Shown here one piece after another: positions 44,846-55,541 of a stretch of 64,000 nt of DNA. Source of the DNA: Pediococcus pentosaceus (lineage in GTDB: Bacteria; Bacillota; Bacilli; Lactobacillales; Lactobacillaceae); contig NZ_JQBF01000001.1 in assembly GCF_001437285.1 (NCBI RefSeq), forward strand, positions 290,645-354,644, read 5' to 3'. A program made the position numbers and the translations under genes. A model generated the notes under the pieces. That model had not been told where the DNA came from, ran no database searches, and saw only the letters and a list, made by a program, of their open reading frames with translations. The first letter of the stretch is position 1; each line of letters begins with the position of its first letter.

Positions 44846-45208
44846 GTGGACGAGTCGAAGATAAGACGCGGTGATTTATTCTATGCAGACTTGTCACCAG
44901 TTGTTGGTTCTGAACAGGGCGGGATGCGACCGGTTCTTGTTATCCAGAATAACATCGGTAATCACTATAGTCCGACGGTCATTATTGCAGCAATAACGGC
45001 TAAAATTTCTAAGCCTAAGATGCCTACCCATGTAGGAATTAAAGGTGGAGAACAAGGAGTAGGCCGTAATTCAGTTATTTTAATGGAACAGATTCGAACA
45101 ATTGATAAACAACGTCTACATGATAAAATTGGTCGATTAGATGACCAGAAGATGAAACAGGTGGACGAGGCCTTAAAGGTAAGTATAGGTCTCGTACCGA
45201 ATACATAG
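44846..45208 (+). CDS. mazF: MazF/PemK-type mRNA interferase (EndoA family)
   Basis: This 120-residue toxin cleaves single-stranded mRNA at short sequences. It is very similar to Bacillus EndoA along its length: [20 protein letters not shown], the Arg in [10 protein letters not shown], the Thr in AAIT and the His in PTHVG that build the active site, and [12 protein letters not shown]. The start is GTG at 44846 with GGGGTGA upstream. It forms a toxin-antitoxin pair with the preceding gene in the conserved acpS-alr context, so it is a core rather than a mobile system. Confidence 0.92.
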   Translation: MDESKIRRGDLFYADLSPVVGSEQGGMRPVLVIQNNIGNHYSPTVIIAAITAKISKPKMPTHVGIKGGEQGVGRNSVILMEQIRTIDKQRLHDKIGRLDDQKMKQVDEALKVSIGLVPNT

Positions 45209-45267
45209 AATAGAAAATGTGAACAAAGTTTCACGCTCAAATTTTAAAACCACCTATTTCAAGATAG

Positions 45268-45300
45268 AAAAAAGGATTCGCAAACTGCGAATCCTTTTTT
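45268..45300. terminator. Bidirectional terminator
   Basis: AAAAAAGGATTCGCA pairs perfectly with TGCGAATCCTTTTTT around an AAC loop. It serves mazF and the convergent CBS-ACT gene. Confidence 0.92.
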
Positions 45301-45309
45301 ATTTACGAA

Positions 45310-45954
45310 CTATAAACGATCTTGTTTTAGGTTTTCAACTTCAGGAACTCTGAAGCCTTTACGTTCTAAGTTGCTAATAATTTGATGTAATCTCTTTTCA
45401 TCAACACTTGCTGGGAGAGTGAACATCATCCGATGCACTAAATCCCCCTCTTCAACGTCTAAAGAGATAACACTAGCAATTGAGGTATATTTAGTAATGA
45501 TCTTTGCAATCGTCTCTAAATCGCCTCGTTCGTCCCCAGAAATGACAGTAATCACATAACTACCAACATTTACGTTCCACGATTGAGATAACCCATCCAA
45601 GAGACGTGCATGGGTTAAAATTCCATAGAAGTAATTGTTATCATCTAATACAGTAATGAAAGGTAAATCCTTAATTGAGAAGAAGACGTTAAAGAAAGCA
45701 GCATTAACATTAATATACTTAGTGGCATTTTTTAAAAGAGAAGTCACAGGTTCTTGCATTGATCCACCGCGTGATTTGTGGCGATAAATATGCATTTTGT
45801 AAATATTTCCACGGAACAAGCGACCCGTTTTATCTAAAACTGGAACGCAACGGAATCCAGATTCTTCAAGAATATCAAGCGCTTCTTCAAGAGTTGCATC
45901 TTCACGAACAGTTGTTAAATCTTTCTTAGGTTTGACCATTGATTTTAAAAGCAT
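45310..45954 (-). CDS. CBS-ACT domain protein (nucleotide-sensing regulator)
   Basis: This 214-residue cytoplasmic protein has two CBS domains (about 1-125; MVKPKKDLTTVREDATLEEALDILEESGFRCVPVLDKTG and the second at FITVLDDNNYFYGILTHARLLD). A C-terminal ACT-like domain follows (about 135-205; VGSYVITVISGDERGDLETIAKII). Such proteins bind adenine nucleotides; some Firmicute relatives (CbpA/CbpB) bind cyclic di-AMP. I start at ATG 45954, 7-8 bases after GGGAGG. An upstream TTG would overlap that site. It is monocistronic. Confidence 0.87.
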   Translation of the reverse strand: MLLKSMVKPKKDLTTVREDATLEEALDILEESGFRCVPVLDKTGRLFRGNIYKMHIYRHKSRGGSMQEPVTSLLKNATKYINVNAAFFNVFFSIKDLPFITVLDDNNYFYGILTHARLLDGLSQSWNVNVGSYVITVISGDERGDLETIAKIITKYTSIASVISLDVEEGDLVHRMMFTLPASVDEKRLHQIISNLERKGFRVPEVENLKQDRL

Positions 45955-46019
45955 TAGAATTTCCTCCCAAAACCGCAATTTTCTTTAATACAAATTTAAT
46001 AATAACACAAAATGATAAT

Positions 46020-47423
46020 TTAGAACACGACTACCGGTGTTCCGAGGGCTACTTCAGCATAAACAGTTTTCATTGTTGCAGGTGGAGTGTTGACACAACC
46101 ATGGGAACCATGGGTTTTATACCAATCTCCACCAAATTTAGGTTGCCATGAAGCATCATGGAGACCAACTCCAGTATAATCAATTGGCATCCAGTAGCTG
46201 ACTGGTGAGGCATAATTAGAGCCATCCGTATTTTTACCTTTTAGGGTAGCATTACGTTTTTTATTCCAAACAAAGAACACACCAGTTGGAGTGTCATCAT
46301 TATTTGCAGGCATTCCAGTAACAACATCAGTTGAAATTTTAAGCTTGCCGTCTTTGTAATACCACATATGTTGGTTAGTTTTATCAACTTCGACATACGT
46401 TGATCCGAGTTCACCTTTTTTAAGAGATTGTCCAGAACCTGAAATTGTAGCTTTTTCGGTGAAGTCTTTACCAGTTGCAATTTTTTGGGCTATATCAGCT
46501 GCGTCGGTGGTAGTATCAATAGTCCAACCAAAAATTTCATTTTTAACAGTTTGAGAACCACGTTTAGTACTATTAAAGGTCACACTAGCTCCATAGGTAG
46601 AATACTTATCGTTTAAGTCATCTAGATAGGCTTTAACTTGGGCATTATCAACCGAAACAGTTTGAGTACCGTCGTTTTTAGAAGTAAGAACTATCCACTG
46701 CTTTAAAGTATCACTTGGAATAGTGACATTGGTACCGTTGATGTTATAAGTAATTTTTTCTGCTGTATACTTTTTAATTTGTTTTTGAATATCATCTGAA
46801 TTAACAGTAGCTGATTGATATGTTTTGGTTAAATCAATATCTTTTTGTCCTTTTGCGATGCTGGTTTTGATTTCCTCTGCAAGCGCAGTAGAACTAATTA
46901 TCTTATTACCTTTTTTAGAGCTTGAGCTAGCCAGTTCAGTGGCACTAATAGCGGAAGCTGAACCAGTATTACGATTCTTATTCAAAGTAATCGCTGTTTT
47001 TTTAGCAAATTCTTCTAATTTAGCCTTGCTAGTTGCGTTTACTGTGTTATCAGCATTAGCGGCATGGACAAGTTGTAGGGGCCACATTAAAGCATTTTGT
47101 TTATTGAGAAGCTTAGCTATAGTCTTATTATCAGAAGAGGTTAAACCTGCATCTGCATATTTAGCAGTTTTGAGAACTTTGTTTTTTTCAGTTAAATTAA
47201 AAGTTTGGTTTTTAACATGATTGTTAACCAGCGTTTGTGCCTGATTTACATTTTTCCCAGCAACATTTACGCCATCAATTACAGTATTAGGCATGAATGT
47301 GTTGGAAGTACTGTAGTAGATTGCTCCTCCTGCATAAATTAAGACTAGCACAGCAGCGACTGCACCAAGTATTATGTAAGGAAGTTTCCTTGTTTTTTTA
47401 AGATGATTTGATCTACGTTGCAT
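46020..47423 (-). CDS. L,D-transpeptidase with peptidoglycan-binding domains
   Basis: This 467-residue protein has an N-terminal cytoplasmic basic segment and membrane anchor (about 14-35). Two VanW-like/PG_binding_4 repeats follow (about 40-330; VNNHVKNQTFNLTEK and NGTNVTIPSDTLKQWI), then a C-terminal YkuD domain. The catalytic motif is SHGCVN with Cys443, preceded by HDASW. It makes 3-3 crosslinks or anchors proteins in peptidoglycan and acts outside the membrane. The Thr/Ser/Lys-rich central region is typical. The gene is monocistronic, with a GGAGG site before the ATG. Confidence 0.9.
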   Translation of the reverse strand: MQRRSNHLKKTRKLPYIILGAVAAVLVLIYAGGAIYYSTSNTFMPNTVIDGVNVAGKNVNQAQTLVNNHVKNQTFNLTEKNKVLKTAKYADAGLTSSDNKTIAKLLNKQNALMWPLQLVHAANADNTVNATSKAKLEEFAKKTAITLNKNRNTGSASAISATELASSSSKKGNKIISSTALAEEIKTSIAKGQKDIDLTKTYQSATVNSDDIQKQIKKYTAEKITYNINGTNVTIPSDTLKQWIVLTSKNDGTQTVSVDNAQVKAYLDDLNDKYSTYGASVTFNSTKRGSQTVKNEIFGWTIDTTTDAADIAQKIATGKDFTEKATISGSGQSLKKGELGSTYVEVDKTNQHMWYYKDGKLKISTDVVTGMPANNDDTPTGVFFVWNKKRNATLKGKNTDGSNYASPVSYWMPIDYTGVGLHDASWQPKFGGDWYKTHGSHGCVNTPPATMKTVYAEVALGTPVVVF

Positions 47424-47746
47424 CGTGAGCCTCCGAAATAAATTTTATCCTCTGTAACATTACTGTAATAAAGAATATTAATCAAGCCTATTTATATATT
47501 TTTATTTAGTAAATAGAAATATATAGGTCAACATGGAGTGGTTGATTTTTAATGACGAGAGAATATATAGAAAAATTAAATAACTAAAACATTAAAAGTG
47601 TTTGCTATCTTCAAAATATTTAATCAGTTATTATTATCCAGTAATTAATTGCATACGGTAAATATTACTTACTTATTATATCAGAAGAAATGCTATCTTT
47701 TTATGAAGAAGTAATGTTAGAAGCGTGAAATTAGTAAATTGGGCAT
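47424..47746. other. Long AT-rich intergenic region without a recognised gene
   Basis: The left end holds the minus-strand L,D-transpeptidase promoter area (GATAAAAT and GGAGG). The remainder is very AT-rich. One 16-codon ORF near 47531 has only a partial ribosome site and I do not call it. I see no tRNA, repeat or strong palindrome before the ldh terminator. Confidence 0.5.
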
Positions 47747-47785
47747 AAAAAAACGACTCTGAATATTTATTCAGAGTCGTTTTTT
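47747..47785 (-). terminator. Terminator of ldh
   Basis: A perfect stem of AAAAAACGACTCTGAAT with its complement around a short AT loop has A and T runs on both sides. It is placed just after the ldh stop on the minus strand. Confidence 0.93.
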
Positions 47786-47817
47786 CAACTATTTGAAATT
47801 AGTTGATGTTGAAAAGC

Positions 47818-48798
<981 letters not shown>

Positions 48799-48921
48799 TC
48801 ATATAATATTTGAATTTATCAAACAATACTAAGTATAGCATTTTCATAAAAGAAAGTTGAGTAAAAATTTTATGAAGTTCGGGTATAGTTAGTAAAGTGA
48901 TTGATAAGTTAGAGGTTAAAA

Positions 48922-49004
48922 GACCCGCTTGGGGTCAATAATATGGTAATATTACATGAAAATAAACGTGGACAGCTGAGGGGTTTTTGCTCTTTCAGCC
49001 GTTT
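48922..49004 (+). promoter_or_regulatory. Possible structured leader of pth
   Basis: A GACCC/GGGTC hairpin (48922-48926 with 48932-48936) and a GCTGA/TCAGC hairpin (48975-48979 with 48995-48999) followed by five T residues precede pth. The second looks like a weak terminator. A 28-codon ORF (48943-49029) spans it but has no convincing ribosome site. Confidence 0.35.
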
Positions 49005-49030
49005 TTGCGTGTTGAGGGTGGAAAAATAAC

Positions 49031-49588
49031 ATGAAAATGATTGTGGGTTTAGGAAATATTGGTAAAGAATATGATAAAACGCGCCATAATACTGGTTTTA
49101 TGGTTGTCGATGAATTAGCAAAAAAGCATGATATAAATAATTTTAAAGTTCAAAGTGATGCCTTGATCGCAGATTTTCGAGTAAATGGTGAAAAAGTTTT
49201 GTTAGTAAAACCAACTACTTATATGAACGATTCTGGTCGAGCAGTGCGTCCTTTAATGGATTACTACGATGTTGATTTAAATGACATGATTGTGGCCTAT
49301 GATGACATGGATATGCCAGTTGGTAAAATTCGACTTCGTCAAAAGGGCTCAGCCGGGGGACATAATGGGATTAAAAGTATAATAGCCCATGTAGGAACCC
49401 AATCCTTTAATCGAGTGCGAGTAGGGATTGATCATCCGACTAAAGAAAGCGTCGTGGATTACGTACTAGGTAAGTTTAGGAAGGAACAGATAACCGATTT
49501 TGAAATTGGTGTTCAAAATGCAGTAGCAGCATTAGAAGATTGGACTACAATTGAAAATTTCAGTCAGCTAATGAATAAATACAACTAG
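49031..49588 (+). CDS. pth: Peptidyl-tRNA hydrolase
   Basis: This 185-residue enzyme releases peptides from peptidyl-tRNA so the tRNA can be reused. Conserved residues are seen in GLGNIGKEYDKTRHNTGF (Asn and catalytic His), KPTTYMNDSGRAV, YDDMDMPVGKIRLRQKGSAGGHNGIKSI and RVRVGIDHP. The order pth-mfd is the normal Firmicute arrangement. mfd begins 18 bases later. Confidence 0.97.
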   Translation: MKMIVGLGNIGKEYDKTRHNTGFMVVDELAKKHDINNFKVQSDALIADFRVNGEKVLLVKPTTYMNDSGRAVRPLMDYYDVDLNDMIVAYDDMDMPVGKIRLRQKGSAGGHNGIKSIIAHVGTQSFNRVRVGIDHPTKESVVDYVLGKFRKEQITDFEIGVQNAVAALEDWTTIENFSQLMNKYN

Positions 49589-49606
49589 GATTATTTAGGA
49601 GCAAGT

Positions 49607-52600
49607 ATGAATATAAATGAAATTTTTGCATCTGATTCGGGAGTTACAACCGTTGTTGATGCACTCCAAAAAGGGACGCGGCAATTAGTTACCGGTTTAC
49701 TAGAGCCGGCTAAACAACTTTTCTTAAGTACGATTATTGAAACTAAATCAGCCCCAATTTTATATGTAACAGATAGCTTAGCGCGGGCCGAACATGTCTA
49801 TAACTTGTTTAAAGAAGAACAGTCCGAGATTGATACGTATTGGTTTCCAGCTGAAGAGATTATTGCGGCCGAGGTGGCCACTAGTTCACCAAATTATCGT
49901 ACGGCACGAATCCAATTTTTAAGTGCTTTAGCGACATCAAAAACGGGTATTTTTATTACTTCTACATCCGGTTTACGCCGATTAGTTCCCGAACCTAAGG
50001 ATGTTATTGAAGCTCGAATCACTCTGGAAGTGGGGGCTGAATATGAGTTCCAAACTTTAATTAGCGATCTGAATGCGCTGGGATACCAACGGGTTGAACA
50101 GGTGGAAAAGAAAGGCGAATTTGCGGTTCGAGGTTCAGTAGTTGATATTTTTCCACTTAACCAAGATGACCCAATCCGAATGGATTTTTTTGATATCGAA
50201 ATCGATTCGCTGCGAACTTTTGATCAAGCAACCCAGCGAAGTATTGAAAATATCGAAAAAATTGAAGTATTGCCCGCTACAGACTTGATAATAAATGAAA
50301 CAAAATTAAACCAAGCAATTAAAACGATGAATAACGAGCTGGCGCAAGCTCAAAAAAAATTAAGTGAAGAAAACTTTGAGGCTTTACAACAAAATATTAA
50401 TGAAGTAATCGAGCGCTGGAAACACCACCAACTGATTCAAGAAGATACAATGTACGCTAAACAATTGTATGCAGCTAAAACTTCATTGCTAGATTATCTA
50501 ACAAAGGGCACGCTAGTTTTAGACGACTATCCCCGGATCTTGGATGCTGAAACTGACATTGAAAATAATGAAGCCAGTTGGATCGTTGATCAGTTAAAAA
50601 ATAACGTGTTGTTAGATAACGAATCCTTTGGCGTCGATATTCGAACATTGATCAAGAAAAAGTCTGTTCCTCAGTTATTTTTGTCGATGTTCCAAAAAGG
50701 GATGGGGCGCTTAAAGTTTGACCAGTTGACGGAAATCACTACTAGGGCTGTCCAAGATTTCTTTGGACAAATGCCTGTTTTAAAAGGTGAGGTGGAACGA
50801 TGGTTAGCTCGTAAGCAAACGGTGTTAATCTTTGCCAATTCCAAAGAACGACAAGGAAAAATTACCGAAGTGCTTCACGATTTTGAGATTGCTGCTCAAA
50901 AAGTTAATGCTGATCGAATTCAAATGGCAGCGGTTAACATTATTGGACAATCATTTCCACAAGGCTTTGATATGCCTAGTACGAAATTGGTAGTGTTAAC
51001 GGAGAAAGAGCTATTTGCTAAGGTTCCTAAAAAACGTCCTCGCCAACAACATGTGGAAAATGCCGAACGTCTCAAAAGCTATACAGAACTAAAAACTGGG
51101 GACTACGTTGTTCATGTCAATCACGGGATTGGAAAGTTTATGGGAATGACCACGATGGAAGTCGATGGCGTTCATCAAGATTATATGACCATCCAGTACA
51201 AAGGGAGTGGTCAATTATTTATTCCGGTAACACAGTTAAATCTTGTACAAAAATATGTTGCAGCGGAAGGTAAAAGCCCTAAACTAAATAAACTGGGTGG
51301 CTCTGACTGGGCTAAGACGAAGAAGAACGTTGCTTCTAAGATTGAAGACATTGCCGATGACTTAATTGAACTGTATGCCAAAAGGGAAGCTGAAAAAGGG
51401 TTTGCTTTTAAACCAGATGACAGCTATCAACGTCAATTTGATAATGATTTTCCATATACTGAAACTCCAGATCAATTACGGTCCATTGAAGAAATCAAGA
51501 AAGATATGGAAAGAGAACGCCCGATGGATCGTTTGCTAGTAGGAGATGTTGGCTACGGTAAAACAGAAGTTGCGTTACGGGCCGCCTTTAAAGCGGTTGA
51601 AAGTGGTAAACAAGTGGCTATTTTAGTTCCCACCACTATTCTGGCGCAACAGCATTTTGATACGATGAATGAACGGTTTGAAGGATACCCAATTGCAACG
51701 GGAATATTGTCTCGTTTCCAAACTGGGGCACAAGTTAAGGAAACCCTTGAGGGATTAAAAGATGGCAGTGTAGACGTGATTGTTGGAACCCATCGACTAT
51801 TATCTAAGGATGTTGAATTTAAAGATTTAGGATTACTGGTAATTGATGAGGAACAACGTTTTGGTGTTAAACATAAGGAACGAATTAAAGAGCTTAAATC
51901 ACAGGTGGATGTTTTAACCTTGACCGCGACCCCCATTCCTCGGACATTGAACATGTCCATGATTGGGGTGCGAGATTTGTCAGTGATTGAAACACCGCCA
52001 ACTAATCGTTATCCGATTCAAACGTATGTAATGGAAGAAAACGCGGGGGCTATTCGTGAAGGAATTATGCGAGAAATGCGCCGTAATGGACAGGTTTTCT
52101 ACCTTCATAATCGAGTTCAAGATATTGAAAAAGTAGTGGCTGAAATTGAAGCATTAGTTCCAGAAGCCCGGGTGGGTTATATTCATGGACAAATGACCGA
52201 GAAACAATTAGAAGATATCTTGTTTGAATTTATTGCGGGTGAGTACGATGTGTTAGTTACAACGACAATCATTGAAACCGGAATTGATATTCCGAATGCT
52301 AACACTCTTTTTGTGGAAAATGCCGATCATATGGGACTTTCCCAATTATATCAACTTCGTGGTCGAATTGGGCGTTCATCACGGGTGGCTTACGCGTATT
52401 TCTTGTATCAGAAAAACCGAGTGTTAACTGAATTAGGCGAAAAACGATTGGAAGCCATCAAAGATTTCACAGAACTAGGTTCTGGATTTAAAATTGCTAT
52501 GCGAGATTTATCAATTCGAGGCGCGGGAAATCTGTTAGGAAAACAACAACATGGCTTTATCGATTCTGTTGGATATGATTTATACTCACAAATGCTGGCA

Positions 52601-53104
52601 GATGCGGTTAAGAAGAAGCAAGGTAAAAAGGTTAAACGGCGTTCAGATAGTGAGATTAGTCTCGGAATCGAAGGTTTTCTTCCTAGTTCTTATATTGAAG
52701 ATGAACAGCAGAAAATCGAATTCTATAAACGATTACGTCAGGCTAACAGTCATGAAGAAGTTGTTGATATTCAAGATGATATGTTAGACCGCTTTGGAGA
52801 TTATCCAGCTGAAGTTGATAATTTATTACAAATTACCGACTTGAAAATTATAGCCGATCAAGTTCAAGTCGAAAGAATCACCCGCAAGGACGGTATTTTA
52901 ACTGTAACTATGACAAGGGCAGCCAGCCAAAAATTAACTGGTGAGCAGATATTTGAAGCATTATCAGTTACAAGACTAAGAGCGACGGTAGCGGAATCAG
53001 ATGCTAAAATGCATATTAAGCTGGTAATTCAACCACGAATGACACAAAAGGATTGGTTTACACAGCTGTTTAATTATATTGAGAAACTTAAAGAATATGT
53101 GTGA
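49607..53104 (+). CDS. mfd: Transcription-repair coupling factor
   Basis: This 1165-residue translocase removes RNA polymerase stalled at DNA lesions and recruits UvrA. It has an N-terminal UvrB-like part (DLARAEHVYNLF, VRGSVVDIFP), an RNA polymerase interaction domain around 480-560 (ELKTGDYVVHVNHGIGKF), and a RecG-like motor with Walker A GDVGYGKTE and the DEEQ box in VIDEEQRFGVKHKERIK. The C-terminal TRCF regulatory domain follows. Length is normal. TTAGGAG precedes the ATG, and the flippase gene starts 9 bases after the stop. Confidence 0.97.
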   Translation: MNINEIFASDSGVTTVVDALQKGTRQLVTGLLEPAKQLFLSTIIETKSAPILYVTDSLARAEHVYNLFKEEQSEIDTYWFPAEEIIAAEVATSSPNYRTARIQFLSALATSKTGIFITSTSGLRRLVPEPKDVIEARITLEVGAEYEFQTLISDLNALGYQRVEQVEKKGEFAVRGSVVDIFPLNQDDPIRMDFFDIEIDSLRTFDQATQRSIENIEKIEVLPATDLIINETKLNQAIKTMNNELAQAQKKLSEENFEALQQNINEVIERWKHHQLIQEDTMYAKQLYAAKTSLLDYLTKGTLVLDDYPRILDAETDIENNEASWIVDQLKNNVLLDNESFGVDIRTLIKKKSVPQLFLSMFQKGMGRLKFDQLTEITTRAVQDFFGQMPVLKGEVERWLARKQTVLIFANSKERQGKITEVLHDFEIAAQKVNADRIQMAAVNIIGQSFPQGFDMPSTKLVVLTEKELFAKVPKKRPRQQHVENAERLKSYTELKTGDYVVHVNHGIGKFMGMTTMEVDGVHQDYMTIQYKGSGQLFIPVTQLNLVQKYVAAEGKSPKLNKLGGSDWAKTKKNVASKIEDIADDLIELYAKREAEKGFAFKPDDSYQRQFDNDFPYTETPDQLRSIEEIKKDMERERPMDRLLVGDVGYGKTEVALRAAFKAVESGKQVAILVPTTILAQQHFDTMNERFEGYPIATGILSRFQTGAQVKETLEGLKDGSVDVIVGTHRLLSKDVEFKDLGLLVIDEEQRFGVKHKERIKELKSQVDVLTLTATPIPRTLNMSMIGVRDLSVIETPPTNRYPIQTYVMEENAGAIREGIMREMRRNGQVFYLHNRVQDIEKVVAEIEALVPEARVGYIHGQMTEKQLEDILFEFIAGEYDVLVTTTIIETGIDIPNANTLFVENADHMGLSQLYQLRGRIGRSSRVAYAYFLYQKNRVLTELGEKRLEAIKDFTELGSGFKIAMRDLSIRGAGNLLGKQQHGFIDSVGYDLYSQMLADAVKKKQGKKVKRRSDSEISLGIEGFLPSSYIEDEQQKIEFYKRLRQANSHEEVVDIQDDMLDRFGDYPAEVDNLLQITDLKIIADQVQVERITRKDGILTVTMTRAASQKLTGEQIFEALSVTRLRATVAESDAKMHIKLVIQPRMTQKDWFTQLFNYIEKLKEYV

Positions 53105-53113
53105 GGACTGATT

Positions 53114-54697
53114 GTGAAAAATTCGAGTGCTAAAAAGGTTATGCGTGGGGCATTAATTTTATCCATCGCATCAATTGTGGCTAAAATTTTAAGTGCAGTC
53201 TATCGAGTGCCCCTTCAAAATTTAGTTGGTAATACTGGTTTTTATGTATACCAACAAATCTATCCAATTTATGGCATTGGAATGACCTTTGCATTAAATG
53301 GATTTCCGATTTTTATATCAAAAATTATTGCTGAGGAACCCGAAGAAGAAAAAAGGTTACGTTTAAGTCGCTATGCGATGCTAATTTTGGCAGGGCTATC
53401 ATTGTTAATATTTTTATTTTTAATGGTAGGTGCTAGGTGGATTGCTGGTGCAATGGGGGATGTTAGTTTAACCCCACTATTGCGAATGGTTTCGACTATG
53501 TTCCTGTTTATGCCATTATTGGCGACGGGGCGGGGTTACTACCAAGGAATTTATGATGTGGCGCCGACGGCTAAATCACAAGTGCTTGAACAAGTAGTGC
53601 GGGTTTCAATCATTATTTTAGTTGCGGTATTGGCGGTTAAACTAAATTGGTCCGTGTATAAAATGGGGACTTGGGCGATGGCTAGTTCAACTTTAGCTGC
53701 CGTTGCTTCAACGCTCTTTTTTATAAAGTTTGGGTCCAGGTTAATAAAAGCTAAACGACATAAATTTAATTGGCAACTGTTTAAAATTTTAGTGAAACGC
53801 TTTGTGGTTGAAGGTGGCGTAATTTGCTTATTGGCAGCCATGATTATTTTGCTACAGTTAGTAGATTCGTTCACGGTTAAAAATAGTTTGGTCAGTGGTG
53901 GGCTAACTCAATCAATGGCTAAGTCGATGAAGGGGATTTATGATCGTGCACAGCCGTTAGTTCAATTAGGGACGGTGATTGCTACGGCTTTTGCCACCAC
54001 GTTGCTACCATCTCTTACGGAGGCTTTACAAAAAAGGGACACAAAAGCCTTTTATCGATCAGCAACCTCACTATTGCGGGTTTCACTAACCATATCGATG
54101 GCTGCCAGTATAGGAATGGTGGCTTTAATGCCTCAAATCAATCACCTGCTATTTGGCAGTTCGGAAGGTTCCTTAGCTCTAGCTGTGTACAATTTAAGTG
54201 TGATTTTTGCTGCATTAATCTTTGTGTATAACAGCATCTTGCAAAGTGCGGGGGCTGTTAAACCGACCTTGGTGGCCATTATCACAGGAATTATAATTAA
54301 AGTTGTTTTAAATAGTTGGGCTACTCAATGGTTGGGAATCTTAGGAGCTAGTCTCGTGACAGTATTAAGCTTAGCTGTGATTGCAGGTGTGATGAATTAT
54401 GCATTACCGAGTCAGTTGTCGAAACGGGTTTACCGAGAACATCACTTTTTAAGGAAACTCATCTGGGGAAATTTGTTAATGTTCATAGTAGTAAAATTAC
54501 TCGTGATTGTTTTACAATTAACAGTAGTTTCTCCAGGACGCTTCGGCGCTACTATTATCACAGTAATGGGTGTAATCGTTGGAGCAGGTGTTTTTATTAG
54601 TTATATCTTTAAATTCAGGTTATTTAGTATTCGGGAATGGTTGACTATTCCCTATGGTTCAAAAATTTTAAGAATGGTACAGAGGATTGTTAAATGA
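53114..54697 (+). CDS. MurJ/SpoVB-like lipid flippase
   Basis: This 527-residue polysaccharide-type flippase of the MOP superfamily has 14 predicted membrane helices. Segments such as [24 protein letters not shown] at the start and ARGYYQG-like [19 protein letters not shown] are typical of the YabM/SpoVB group found in the mfd-yabN region. It probably moves lipid II or another undecaprenyl-linked precursor across the membrane. The start is GTG at 53114 after GAGGAC. Its stop overlaps the next start (ATGA). Confidence 0.87.
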   Translation: MKNSSAKKVMRGALILSIASIVAKILSAVYRVPLQNLVGNTGFYVYQQIYPIYGIGMTFALNGFPIFISKIIAEEPEEEKRLRLSRYAMLILAGLSLLIFLFLMVGARWIAGAMGDVSLTPLLRMVSTMFLFMPLLATGRGYYQGIYDVAPTAKSQVLEQVVRVSIIILVAVLAVKLNWSVYKMGTWAMASSTLAAVASTLFFIKFGSRLIKAKRHKFNWQLFKILVKRFVVEGGVICLLAAMIILLQLVDSFTVKNSLVSGGLTQSMAKSMKGIYDRAQPLVQLGTVIATAFATTLLPSLTEALQKRDTKAFYRSATSLLRVSLTISMAASIGMVALMPQINHLLFGSSEGSLALAVYNLSVIFAALIFVYNSILQSAGAVKPTLVAIITGIIIKVVLNSWATQWLGILGASLVTVLSLAVIAGVMNYALPSQLSKRVYREHHFLRKLIWGNLLMFIVVKLLVIVLQLTVVSPGRFGATIITVMGVIVGAGVFISYIFKFRLFSIREWLTIPYGSKILRMVQRIVK

Positions 54698-54963
54698 GAT
54701 TAGATAAATTTTTAAAGGTTTCAAGAATTATCAAACGGCGTGCTTTAGCTAAGGAAGTAGCTGATCAAGGACGAATTTTGATCAATGATAAAGTGGCTAA
54801 ATCTTCAACTAATGTGGGAGTAAACGACCATATTGAAATTCGTTTTGGAAATAAAACGTTGGTAATTAAAGTTGATCAGCTTTTAGATACTACGAAAAAA
54901 GATGATGCAGAACGGATGTACACGATCGTTTCCGAAAATTACGAACAAGATTTTAGAAAATAA
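54694..54963 (+). CDS. rqcP: S4-domain protein RqcP (YabO)
   Basis: This 89-residue protein begins with an S4 RNA-binding domain, [22 protein letters not shown], with [22 protein letters not shown] following. RqcP works with RqcH on 50S subunits that hold a stuck nascent chain and helps add alanine tails. Translation is coupled to the flippase by an ATGA overlap. The divIC gene follows. Confidence 0.92.
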   Translation: MRLDKFLKVSRIIKRRALAKEVADQGRILINDKVAKSSTNVGVNDHIEIRFGNKTLVIKVDQLLDTTKKDDAERMYTIVSENYEQDFRK

Positions 54964-55035
54964 TTAAGAAGTTAAAAATGATAGACAGTTAAAGAAAGCG
55001 TTGTTATAATTTAAGATAATTGAGAGGTTATTTTA

Positions 55036-55392
55036 ATGGAAAATGTGAAGAAAAATAAGAGAAGTATGAAAGCAAGAACAGCGACAGGAGCAGTAAATCC
55101 CTATGCTAGGGCCCGTAAACAACGAGCACTATTTATTTTAGGTGTTTTCGCGATTATTGCGACCATTTTTATTTTTCAAATTGTCCATGCACATATTTCC
55201 AGAAGTAGCGTTAATAATAAATTAGCAATGGAAACAGCGCATTATGAAAAGATTCAAAATGATAACAAGGCGCTCAAAGTCAAAGTTAAGCAGATGAACG
55301 ATGAACAATATTTGGAAAAATTGATTCGTTCTAAATATCTCTATACTAAAAAAGGTGAAACTGTCTATAATTTGCCAAATGATGCAAAATAA
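55036..55392 (+). CDS. divIC: Septum formation initiator DivIC (FtsB-like)
   Basis: This 118-residue protein has a basic cytoplasmic N-terminus (about 1-32), one membrane helix (about 33-53) and an external coiled coil (about 60-95; ETAHYEKIQNDNKALKVKVKQMND) typical of DivIC/FtsB. It joins FtsL and DivIB in the divisome. The order rqcP-divIC-yabR is standard in Firmicutes. GAGAGG precedes the ATG and a terminator follows. Confidence 0.92.
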   Translation: MENVKKNKRSMKARTATGAVNPYARARKQRALFILGVFAIIATIFIFQIVHAHISRSSVNNKLAMETAHYEKIQNDNKALKVKVKQMNDEQYLEKLIRSKYLYTKKGETVYNLPNDAK

Positions 55393-55401
55393 AATTAGAT
55401 T

Positions 55402-55441
55402 AAAGCATTGAAATGACGTAGGTCATCTTAATGCTTTTTTT
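55402..55441 (+). terminator. Terminator after divIC
   Basis: AAAGCATT/AATGCTTT and inner ATGAC/GTCAT stems are followed by a T run. Confidence 0.82.
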
Positions 55442-55541
55442 GTTAATTAATGGACTGAATTTGCGTGAACAAAACTCGCAAGGAGTCGGTGTGGGATGGT
55501 ATAATTAAGCATTAAATTTTTTAGGAGGATCATAGGTATTT

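Noticed and set aside
47531..47581. 16-codon ORF in the L,D-transpeptidase-ldh spacer
   Set aside because: Only an AGG triplet as ribosome site, no notable composition, and surrounding DNA is simple AT-rich sequence.
51553..51960. 135-codon antisense frame inside mfd
   Set aside because: Covers the conserved helicase motor on the other strand; no ribosome site or recognisable domain.
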